Of a stretch of 63,100 bases of DNA, positions 1 to 6,429 are shown piece by piece. This DNA comes from an uncultured Pseudomonadota bacterium. Lineage in GTDB: Bacteria > Myxococcota_A > UBA796 > JAFGLY01. Made by a program: the position numbers and the translations under genes. A model generated the notes under the pieces. That model ran no database searches, was not told where the DNA came from, and saw only the letters and a program-made list of their open reading frames with translations. Location of the stretch: assembly GCA_937912125.1 (NCBI GenBank), contig CALDOK010000277.1:1-63100 (forward strand), given 5' to 3'. Every line of letters starts with the position of its first letter. Positions within the stretch are counted from its first letter, which is position 1.

Positions 1-821
1 GTCAGGCCATGAAAGACGGCTTCGACATCGTCGCCGCAGTGGGGGGCGACGGCACCTGTCACGAGGTGGTCAACGGCCTGATGAGCGAAGGGAGCACCGC
101 CGAGGACCGGCCGGTGTTCACGGTGGTCCCCTTCGGCACCGGCAGCGACCTCATCCGCTCCCTGGACATCCCCAAGGACACCGCCCGGGCGCTGTGGCTC
201 GCCAGCACCGGCATCACCCTGCGCGCCGATGTGGGCTGGGTCCAGGCCACCACGGCCGAGGGCGCACCCAACGAGCGCTACTTCATCAACGAGATCAGCT
301 TCGGCATGAGCGGCATGGTGGTGGATCGGGTCAACCGCTCCTCCAAGCGACTGGGGGGCTTCGCCTCCTTCCTGGGCGCCACGGTGAGCGGCCTGCTCAG
401 CTACGTGCCCCAGCGCGCGCTGCTGTCCTGGGAGGGCCCCGATGGGTCGGGGCAGTGGGAAGGCGACCTCATGAACGCCTTTCTGGCCAACGGCCACTAC
501 TGTGGCGGAGGCATGCTCGTGGGCCGGGGCGGCTCCATGTTCGACGGCCTGCTCGACCTCACCGTCCTGCCTCCCATGAACCTCATCTCCTCCGCGGCGA
601 ACCTCCCACGCCTGTACCGGGGGAGCGCCCACAACGCTCCGGGGGCCTTCCGGGTGGCCGCCACCCGGCTCGAGGCCCGCTGCACCTCACCGTCCGGCGG
701 GACCCTGTTGGTGGACGCAGATGGCGAACAACCGGGTCAGCTGCCCCTGAAGGCGCGGGTGATCCCTGCCGCGCTCCAGGTCCGCGGCGGCTGGCTGCGC
801 AGCCCGATCACGGAACCGTAA
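1..821 (+). CDS. Lipid kinase, DagK/YegS type (5' truncated)
   Basis: Member of the diacylglycerol/sphingosine kinase fold, expected to phosphorylate a lipid alcohol with ATP at the inner membrane. The reading frame enters from the left edge (first full codon at base 3), leaving 272 visible residues. The nucleotide-binding GGDGT motif is at visible residues 14-18, followed by HEVVNGL; in whole family members this motif lies some 60-70 residues in, so about 50 residues are missing. Also visible are a PFGTGSDL block (GTGND-like, with Ser for Asn) and a DADGE block near the C-terminus that matches the family's conserved acidic loop. No signal peptide or membrane segment is seen. The lipid substrate cannot be told from sequence. 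Confidence 0.85.
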   Translation, partial: QAMKDGFDIVAAVGGDGTCHEVVNGLMSEGSTAEDRPVFTVVPFGTGSDLIRSLDIPKDTARALWLASTGITLRADVGWVQATTAEGAPNERYFINEISFGMSGMVVDRVNRSSKRLGGFASFLGATVSGLLSYVPQRALLSWEGPDGSGQWEGDLMNAFLANGHYCGGGMLVGRGGSMFDGLLDLTVLPPMNLISSAANLPRLYRGSAHNAPGAFRVAATRLEARCTSPSGGTLLVDADGEQPGQLPLKARVIPAALQVRGGWLRSPITEP

Positions 822-1231
822 AGTCGCTCACGACTTCCTGACTCTACGGGTCGATATCGAGAAAACCAGGCAATTCGCGAGGTCCAGGTCGCGGTGCTGC
901 AGCGGTGGTGTGACCAGTGGTGACTCCCGAACGCGCGTCTAGGACGAGCAGTTCAGCCATTTAACGCTAATTATAGCTTTTCTCGTTTTTATTATATCCG
1001 CGAAATGGCAGGTTGCGCCGAAACGACAGAGCACAAAAAAACCTGTTTTCACGAAGCGACTTCGGGGATACATACCCTTTGAAAGAGCCAGACAGGGTTC
1101 GTGATCGTCCATCGTCAGAAAGAGGACCCTCCCTGACTACTTCATTCGTTTTTTGCCTTTGTTTAGTCTTTATGTTTTTCGAGTCTCAATCGACCGACCT
1201 CCCCCCCCCCAAGACCCAACACGGAGTCATC
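822..1231 (+). promoter_or_regulatory. AT-rich leader of the HU gene
   Basis: This 410-bp gap holds no convincing gene. It contains the most AT-rich stretches of the left part of the window, around 960-1000 and 1140-1190, in an otherwise very GC-rich sequence. A run of ten C residues at 1201-1210 ends 21 bases before the HU start codon. A TTGAAA hexamer at 1080-1085 could be a -35 element, but no good -10 follows at 17 bp. The region is best read as the promoter and untranslated leader of the HU gene; exact promoter positions are not supported. Confidence 0.4.
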
Positions 1232-1519
1232 ATGAACAAGGCCCAACTCACCGAGAAGCTCGCCGAGCAGTGCAACATCCCCAAGGTCCGCGCCGCTCTG
1301 TACATCAACACCCTGGTCGACATCATCAGCGACGCCCTGGTCAGCGGCGAGCAGAAGGTCACCATCTCCGACTTCGGCACCTTCACCGTGTCGCAGCGTC
1401 GTGAGTTCACTGGCCACAACCCCAAGACCCGCAGCCAGATCCGCGTTCCCGCTCGCCGGATCCCCGTGTTCCGCGCTGGCAAGGGCCTCAAGGAGTCCTT
1501 GAACAAGGACCTCAACTAG
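1232..1519 (+). CDS. HU-family DNA-binding protein
   Basis: Histone-like nucleoid protein of the HU/IHF family, which binds and bends DNA as a dimer. The 95-residue length is normal. The N-terminal helix-turn-helix dimerisation part starts MNKAQLTEKLAE, and the DNA-binding arm carries FTGHNPKTRSQI and VPARRIPVFRAGKGLK, matching the usual GRNPxTGxxI...P.FxxGKxLK pattern. The start at 1232 is chosen because it gives the normal N-terminus and has an acggag ribosome site 6 bases upstream; the frame is open further upstream but those residues are not HU-like. HU rather than IHF is favoured by overall pattern, but IHF-like behaviour cannot be excluded. Two strong hairpins follow the stop. Confidence 0.93.
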   Translation: MNKAQLTEKLAEQCNIPKVRAALYINTLVDIISDALVSGEQKVTISDFGTFTVSQRREFTGHNPKTRSQIRVPARRIPVFRAGKGLKESLNKDLN

Positions 1520-1531
1520 ATCGAAGTCTCG

Positions 1532-1584
1532 CCCAGCCGCTGGCTGGGTCCGAGTCCAGGCGCGTCCCTCCAGGGCGCGCCTGG
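1532..1584 (+). terminator. Tandem hairpins downstream of HU
   Basis: Two consecutive inverted repeats follow the HU stop codon. The first is a 7-bp perfect stem (CCCAGCC/GGCTGGG, 1532-1548) with a 3-base loop. The second is a 9-bp perfect stem (CCAGGCGCG/CGCGCCTGG, 1556-1564 and 1576-1584), extended inward by CCCT/AGGG after a single-base bulge. The sequence after it (cttgctt) is only mildly T-rich, so the termination role is inferred from position and stem strength. Confidence 0.6.
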
Positions 1585-1704
1585 CTTGCTTAGGAGCGCC
1601 CCGGGCGGTCGTCAAAAGCTCGTAGATTGCCGCGCTTGGCCCCCTGGCCCGGGGCGCTGGCCACGCCCCAGGGCTCGGCTATTCGCAGAGAATGCTGCCT
1701 CGAA

Positions 1705-1777
1705 GGTACGGATGTTTTTCCGCGGCACGAATGTGCCCCGGCGCGCCAATAGGGCGCGGGGGAGGGGGAGCGTCAGC
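1705..1777 (+). repeat. Diverged older copy of the hairpin element, left fragment
   Basis: This stretch aligns with element positions about 1831-1890 of the intact 203-bp copy that follows it, sharing the fused hairpins around gcacgaatgtgcccc and the GGCGCG...GGCGCG block, but with many substitutions and a short deletion. Its continuation is found at 1981-2074, on the other side of the intact copy. The simplest reading is that an older copy was split by insertion of the younger one. Confidence 0.6.
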
Positions 1778-1980
1778 GGCTATGACCCACGATTCGGCCA
1801 ATCACCGGATCAGTACGGTTGAACGGTGGTTTGTTTTCCGGGGCACGGATGTGCCCCGGCGCGCCCACAAGGCGCGGGGAGGGGGGCGCGCTAGCGGTCT
1901 GGGGGGAGGCAGCCTCCCCCCACCAGCAAGCAGGCCGCGTGTCCCTGGTTCGGCCTGTGGCCGAGGCGGGGACCAAGGCC
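1778..1980 (+). mobile_element. 203-bp hairpin element, copy A
   Basis: Base-for-base identical, over 203 bp, to the reverse complement of 18825-19027. It encodes no plausible protein. It is built of four perfect hairpins in a row: a 9-bp stem CCGGGGCAC/GTGCCCCGG (1838-1859), a 6-bp stem CGCGCC/GGCGCG (1860-1876), a 10-bp stem GGGGGGAGGC/GCCTCCCCCC with one loop base (1901-1921), and a 6-bp stem TCGGCC/GGCCGA (1950-1964). The flanks GCGTCAGC (1770-1777) and GCGCCAGC (1981-1988) agree at 7 of 8 positions, as expected of an ageing target duplication. Only weak similarity exists between its two ends. It looks like a non-autonomous MITE-like element; the mobilising enzyme is not in the window. 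Confidence 0.75.
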
Positions 1981-2074
1981 GCGCCAGCGGTGCGGGGGAG
2001 GGCCGCCTTCCCCCGTCAACAAGGGGAGGCCTTGGTCGCCGTGGAGGCCGAATGGCCGAACGATGACCAAGGCC
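1981..2074 (+). repeat. Diverged older copy of the hairpin element, right fragment
   Basis: Aligns with element positions about 1885-1980 of copy A: agcggt followed by a G-rich/C-rich hairpin (gggggaggg/ccttccccc, about 1995-2015) and ending, like the intact copy, in GACCAAGGCC (2065-2074). An inverted GGCCTTGGTC lies at 2028-2037. Together with 1705-1777 it makes up one older copy interrupted by copy A. Confidence 0.55.
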
Positions 2075-2142
2075 GGAGTCGCGTCCATAGCCCCGCGCGA
2101 AGCATGGGTGGTATCCTCTGTACCATGCCCACGAGGATGCCC

Positions 2143-2901
2143 ATGATGAACCCCTCCTCCCTGTCCGCCTGCAGCCTGCTCAGCCTGGGCTTGCTCGCCT
2201 GCCAACCCGGAAACCTGTCCACCACCGCGGGGGACTTCGGGGTCGCCTTCGACATCGAGCCGGATTGCATCGAGATCGATGTCTCCGCCTTGAACATCGA
2301 AGCCCCTTTCACGGTGGACATGTTCATCAAGTCCGGCACCGACGCAGGCTTCGACATCTACCCCCTGATCGTGTGGCCTGGCGCCTTCGCCCTGTTCCAG
2401 GACGAGTACCAGTACCTCATCTTCGGGCCCTCCACCGACACCTCCGCCGGCGCGGGCGCCTCTTCCCCCACCGACATCCTCGACGGGGGCTACCACCACG
2501 TCGCGGCCACCTACAGCGCCGACGGAGAGGCCGCGGTCTACCTGGATGGCGACCGGCTGGTCAGCGCGCCCATCCCGCTGCTCGGAGAGCCTGGCGGCAC
2601 CCTGTACCTCGGCTGCTGGCCGGCACAGAACGACGCCACCTTCAATGGCGTCATCGGCGAGGTCCGCATCCAGAGCACCAGGCACTACGACAGCGACTTC
2701 GCCCCCACCTGGGAGACCTACGAGGAGGCCGACACCGTGCTGGCTCTGTGGCACCTCGACTCGGGCCGCGGGACCTCGGTCCTCGACACCATGGGCATCT
2801 CCGACGGCGAGCTCACCAACGGCGAGTGGGTCGAGTTCCCCATGCCCGGCTACGACCCCGACGAGGCCCCTGGCGACACCGGCGGCGACACCGCGGAGTA
2901 G
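2143..2901 (+). CDS. LamG/concanavalin-like lipoprotein
   Basis: Predicted outer-membrane or periplasmic lipoprotein of 252 residues. A short hydrophobic signal ends in a lipobox-like SLGLLAC. The rest matches the laminin-G-like jelly-roll seen in bacterial LamG_3 (concanavalin-like) proteins: a GGYHHVAATYSADGE strand, the YLDGDRLV turn, the NGVIGEVRI strand and a VLALWHLD segment typical of this fold's end. Such domains bind sugars or act as adhesive modules; the ligand here is unknown. The C-terminus is a short Asp/Gly/Thr tail (GDTGGDTAE). Four in-frame ATGs lie close together; 2143 is preferred because gagg sits 6 bases upstream. The neighbouring gene converges on it. Confidence 0.7.
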   Translation: MMNPSSLSACSLLSLGLLACQPGNLSTTAGDFGVAFDIEPDCIEIDVSALNIEAPFTVDMFIKSGTDAGFDIYPLIVWPGAFALFQDEYQYLIFGPSTDTSAGAGASSPTDILDGGYHHVAATYSADGEAAVYLDGDRLVSAPIPLLGEPGGTLYLGCWPAQNDATFNGVIGEVRIQSTRHYDSDFAPTWETYEEADTVLALWHLDSGRGTSVLDTMGISDGELTNGEWVEFPMPGYDPDEAPGDTGGDTAE

Positions 2902-2919
2902 CCCCTCTGAAGCACACGA

Positions 2920-2940
2920 CCCCCGGCTGGATGCCGGGGG
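2920..2940. terminator. Hairpin between convergent genes
   Basis: Perfect 7-bp stem CCCCCGG/CCGGGGG with a 7-base loop, lying between the stop of the LamG lipoprotein (+) and the stop of the saccharopine dehydrogenase gene (-). Its symmetrical position suggests a bidirectional terminator, although no T-run follows. Confidence 0.5.
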
Positions 2941-2965
2941 CCGAGGAGCGTACCAGGACCGGGCC

Positions 2966-4285
2966 TCAGACCACCGTGGTGGTCTCCTTGCAGATGATGT
3001 CCATGCCCTCGAGCTCGTCCAGGATGGGCGCGTACATGCCCTTGGTGACCGGGGCCCAGACGCCGCGCTCGCTGATCTCGCCCTGCAGCAGCATGCGCAC
3101 GGCGATGGCCAGGGGCAGGGACACGGTGCGGGCCATGCTGGAGTCACCATAGGGGATGCCGTAGTCCACCAGGTCCATGATGGTGTGCTCGCGGGTACCG
3201 TCGGGGAAGACCGCGATCACGTCGTGGTGCATGGCGATCATGTCGCGCTCGCCGGGGGCGTAGGGCATCTTCTCCATCATCGCCTCGGCGATGGCGTCCA
3301 GCGGACACTCGATCCAGTCGGACAGGGGAATCTCGTCGAACATGCCCAGCCAGGCCAGGTTGATCACATGGTCGTGATCGACAGGCACGTCGAGCTTGGC
3401 GGCCACGGCGGCGGCCAGGTCGGCGCCCTGGTCCACACCGAGCACGGCGCGCACCATGCCAGCGCGGGTGTGGTCGGCGTGCTCGAGGGCGTCCTGGCTG
3501 AACAGGCCCAGGCCGATCCAGGCGGTCCAGCGAGCGCAGTGGTCAGGGTAGCGCAGGGTGCCCCGGAAGAGAGTCTGCAGGCCGTAGAGCTTGTAGACGT
3601 CTTCGTAGGCGATGCTGTCGCGGTTGGGGTAGGCCTCGAGGTCGCCGACGCCTTCGATCTGGATCAGGTGGTTGTCGGCCAGCAGCCCGGAGCCCGGGGT
3701 GGCCACGACCTCGCCGTCCCAGCGGTACAGGCCGTTGTTGCTGGCGGCGGTGAGCACGCCGCGGGGGGCCCAGGAGAACTTGTAGCCCAGCTGGTTGTTG
3801 GCCTCGGGGGCAGGCAGCCCACCGCAGTAGGACTTGAAGATCTCGATCTTGCCGCCGCGGGCCCACACGTCGTCGAAGATGCGCATGGCGGACATGTGGT
3901 CGATGCCCGGGTCCACGCCGCACTCGTTGATGAACATGAGGTCAGCCGCGACGACGTCGTCGTGCAGGGCCTTCATAGCCGGCGAGATGTAGGAGGTGGT
4001 GCCCATGTGCTTGCCGTGCTTCAGGCAGGCCTTGGCGACCTCGGGGTGCATGGGGGCCGGCAGCAGGCTGATGGCGATGTCGCAGTCGGCCACCAGGCGG
4101 TCCAGCTCGCCCAGGTCCTTGACGTTGAAGGGCAAGGCCTTCCCGTTGGGATGCCCATCGATGAGGGCTTCGGCCTTGGAGACGGTGCGGCTGGCGCAGG
4201 TGAGGTGGAAGCCGTGGTCGAGCAGGTAGCGGACCAGGGGACGGGACACGAGGCCGGCGCCGAGGACGAGGACCTTCTTGGACAT
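2966..4285 (-). CDS. Saccharopine dehydrogenase (glutamate-forming) family
   Basis: Cytosolic NAD(P)-dependent enzyme of the saccharopine dehydrogenase C/N family, expected to oxidise saccharopine to glutamate and 2-aminoadipate semialdehyde. The 439-residue protein opens with a Rossmann fold, KKVLVLGAGLVSRPLV, then SLLPAPMHPEVAKACL and the NECGVDPGIDHMSAM block typical of the family's catalytic domain, then PRGVLTAASNNG. It lies 86 bp downstream of the lysine-ketoglutarate reductase gene on the same strand, so the two together reproduce the split form of the bifunctional LKR/SDH (AASS) enzyme of plants and animals. A good aggaga ribosome site precedes the ATG at 4285. The alternative, reductive lysine synthesis, is possible but the LKR partner and bacterial context favour degradation. 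Confidence 0.88.
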   Translation of the reverse strand: MSKKVLVLGAGLVSRPLVRYLLDHGFHLTCASRTVSKAEALIDGHPNGKALPFNVKDLGELDRLVADCDIAISLLPAPMHPEVAKACLKHGKHMGTTSYISPAMKALHDDVVAADLMFINECGVDPGIDHMSAMRIFDDVWARGGKIEIFKSYCGGLPAPEANNQLGYKFSWAPRGVLTAASNNGLYRWDGEVVATPGSGLLADNHLIQIEGVGDLEAYPNRDSIAYEDVYKLYGLQTLFRGTLRYPDHCARWTAWIGLGLFSQDALEHADHTRAGMVRAVLGVDQGADLAAAVAAKLDVPVDHDHVINLAWLGMFDEIPLSDWIECPLDAIAEAMMEKMPYAPGERDMIAMHHDVIAVFPDGTREHTIMDLVDYGIPYGDSSMARTVSLPLAIAVRMLLQGEISERGVWAPVTKGMYAPILDELEGMDIICKETTTVV

Positions 4286-4371
4286 GGTGGTCTCCTGAGA
4301 GGTGAGAGAGTTCGACGGTGGGGCGGTGTTCTCATCGCCGAGACAGGCCGCCCGCGAAGGGATTGGGCTCT

Positions 4372-5685
4372 TCAGCGAAGGAAGTCGGCCATGTAGCGAT
4401 ACTCGGGGGTGAGCTCGCCCTGGTGGAGGATCAACGCCGCCCGCAGCGGCGCGGGCAGGGCCACCTGGGCGAGGGGCAGGGTGAGGTCGGCCCGCATCAG
4501 ATCGGCCACGAAGGGCTCGAGGGCGTCGCTGAACGCCTTGGACGCCTCGGCGGGCAGCTCGCAGGGCAGGTTGTCCACGGCCATCATGCACAGCCCCCGA
4601 CCGGCGGTGCCGTCGGTGATCTCGTCGGTGATGGGGTCGTAGACGAAGTGCGGGTTGTCGGGCTCGGTGGCCTTGACCAGGCACTCCACCGAGCCGCCGA
4701 TGTCGCAGCTCACATCTCCCACCACCTGCAGCCGGATCTCGCCCTGCTCCTCGAACCAGCCGCGCAGCTGGGCGTTGCTGATGAGCCGTGGCGAAGCGGT
4801 GGTCCAGTAGATGGCGTTGATCATCAGGTCGAGGTGGGGCACCCAGCGCTCGAAGATGGTGCGGTAGCGCTCGGGGTGCTGGAAGTACTCCATGAGCTCG
4901 AAGGCGGCGCCTTCGGCCACGGGCTCCACCATGTGCTCCTCGCGGAAGACCACGCGGAAGACGCGGTCGCCCGGGGGGTCGGCCATGGCGGTCAGGGCCG
5001 GAAGCTCCTCGGGGGTGATGTCCTGGATGGGCAGCCAGTCGAGCACGTGCTGGGCACCCTGGGACACGTTGCCGTAGCCGGTGATGCCGATGACGAAGGG
5101 GCGCATGGCCTGGGGCAGGCCCTGGGTGCGGATGTGCTCGCCCACGGCGCGCAGCCCGGCCTCGGCCTTGTCCAGCCCGCCATAGCTGTAGGTCATGCCC
5201 ACCTGCTCGAAGGGGTTGGCGATGCCCTTGGCCGCGTAGCGTTCGCCCGCAGCCTGCAAGGTGTCGATGGCGCCTGCAGCCCCCGCGAACCACGAGAAGA
5301 AGATCAAGCGGCGGCCGCGATCATCGACCACGCGCTCGTAGTCGAACAGGTTGCAGCGCAGCTCCATGAGCCGCCGCAGCATGGCCATGTTGTAGGGCTG
5401 ACCCTTGATGGTGTGGGAGAAGTAGACATAGGAGCCGCCCTGCCGAAGCAGCGGCGTGGGGATCTCCTTGACCGCCACCACCACGTCGGCGTCGAAGGGG
5501 TCGTCCACGATGTGGGCCCCCGCTGCGCTGAACTCGGTGTCGGGGAAGATGCGGGTGGGGGAGGCCTGGACCCGCACCTCGAGATCGGGCTGGGCAGCGA
5601 GCCTCTGCACCGCGGCCGGCGTGAGGGGCACGCGGCGCTCCCAGATGTTCTTGTCTTCGAGTCGGATGCCGAGGGTGTGGGGCAT
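4372..5685 (-). CDS. Lysine-ketoglutarate reductase (saccharopine-forming)
   Basis: Homologue of the LKR part of eukaryotic LKR/SDH and of yeast Lys1; condenses lysine with 2-oxoglutarate to saccharopine using NADPH. The N-terminal half shows the alanine dehydrogenase/transhydrogenase-like fold: RLEDKNIWERRVPLTP at the start and VVVAVKEIP (Lys73) and YFSHTIKGQ (His91), which correspond to the catalytic Lys and His of Lys1. A second block GITGYGNVSQGAQHVLDWL forms the nucleotide-binding part. The length of 437 residues suits the single-function enzyme. It is the first gene of a two-gene leftward operon with saccharopine dehydrogenase; gagg lies 8 bases before the ATG at 5685. Substrate direction is inferred from family and pairing. 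Confidence 0.87.
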   Translation of the reverse strand: MPHTLGIRLEDKNIWERRVPLTPAAVQRLAAQPDLEVRVQASPTRIFPDTEFSAAGAHIVDDPFDADVVVAVKEIPTPLLRQGGSYVYFSHTIKGQPYNMAMLRRLMELRCNLFDYERVVDDRGRRLIFFSWFAGAAGAIDTLQAAGERYAAKGIANPFEQVGMTYSYGGLDKAEAGLRAVGEHIRTQGLPQAMRPFVIGITGYGNVSQGAQHVLDWLPIQDITPEELPALTAMADPPGDRVFRVVFREEHMVEPVAEGAAFELMEYFQHPERYRTIFERWVPHLDLMINAIYWTTASPRLISNAQLRGWFEEQGEIRLQVVGDVSCDIGGSVECLVKATEPDNPHFVYDPITDEITDGTAGRGLCMMAVDNLPCELPAEASKAFSDALEPFVADLMRADLTLPLAQVALPAPLRAALILHQGELTPEYRYMADFLR

Positions 5686-5904
5686 GCTTCACCTCGTCGG
5701 GGGTTCTTGCGGCGGGATGTAGGCAGGGCAGGCACGCCGAAGCGGGGACCCCTTGTAGAGGGGAGACCGGGGCACCGCCAGCCGGCCTGACGGAAACATG
5801 ACGGCCCGCAGACCCCTGGGTAGGGCTGCTCTGGAAGGGCTATGCTCAGGCCCGCGCCTCGGAAGCACGTCGCGACCGAGCCCCCTCTGCACACCGGAGA
5901 TCCC

Positions 5905-6426
5905 ATGTTCCGCGCCGCTATCGTCGCCATGCTGCTCACCGCCTGCACCTCCACCCACGACGAGGCCCCCGCGAACGCCGCCGAGCCTGCCCAGGCCTCG
6001 ATCGAGCCGGGTGGGGACGGCAAAGCCCCCGCGGTGATCCCCGAGCTGGCTCCCCCCCAGCCCCCGGGTGAGGCTCCGGCCGCAGCCCTCCCCTCCCGCT
6101 TCCCCTCGCCATCCACCTGGGCCAGCGCCCCGTGCGAGGGGCGGAGCTACCAGCGCCAGATCCACTTCGAGGGGGATCGCTTCACCGCCAAGGACCTGGT
6201 CGCCCCGTGCCCGCCTGGCACCCAGTGCGTCTGGTCGGGCATCATCGACCGCGCGGGCAGCTGGTCCCTGGAGCGCAAGCAGCTGCGCCTGCTCCCCGAC
6301 ACCGACGCGCCCGCCTCTCCCCAGGCCAGCAAGTTCCCGCTGCCCGAGCAGCTCTGGTTGGCGGCCGACGGCACCCTGACCGAAGACGAAGGGCGCTGCC
6401 CCTACGTCATGGCGCCCACCCAGTAG
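5905..6426 (+). CDS. Small lipoprotein of unknown function
   Basis: 173 residues, not recognised as a known family. The start at 5905 gives an immediate signal peptide with a lipobox (AMLLTAC), preceded by ggaga 4 bases upstream; an upstream in-frame ATG at 5842 would bury this signal. After the lipidated Cys comes a low-complexity Ala/Pro/Glu linker of about 60 residues, then a compact domain with four cysteines (CEGRSYQ, APCPPGTQC, GRCPYV) that could form two disulfides. The pattern suggests a small periplasmic beta domain tethered by a flexible arm. It is divergent from the LKR operon and ends only 3 bp from the end of the TPR gene on the other strand. Confidence 0.6.
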   Translation: MFRAAIVAMLLTACTSTHDEAPANAAEPAQASIEPGGDGKAPAVIPELAPPQPPGEAPAAALPSRFPSPSTWASAPCEGRSYQRQIHFEGDRFTAKDLVAPCPPGTQCVWSGIIDRAGSWSLERKQLRLLPDTDAPASPQASKFPLPEQLWLAADGTLTEDEGRCPYVMAPTQ

Positions 6427-6429
6427 GGG

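Noticed and set aside
1013..1231. N-terminal extension of the HU frame
   Set aside because: The added residues are not HU-like, cover the AT-rich leader and C tract, and the ATG at 1232 has a proper ribosome site.
1778..1980. Short open frames within the 203-bp element as a coding gene
   Set aside because: They are low-complexity Gly/Arg/Pro translations of hairpins and do not begin and end with the element.
4286..5293. Upstream continuation of the saccharopine dehydrogenase frame
   Set aside because: It is an out-of-frame shadow of the lysine-ketoglutarate reductase gene; the dehydrogenase starts at 4285 with a good ribosome site.
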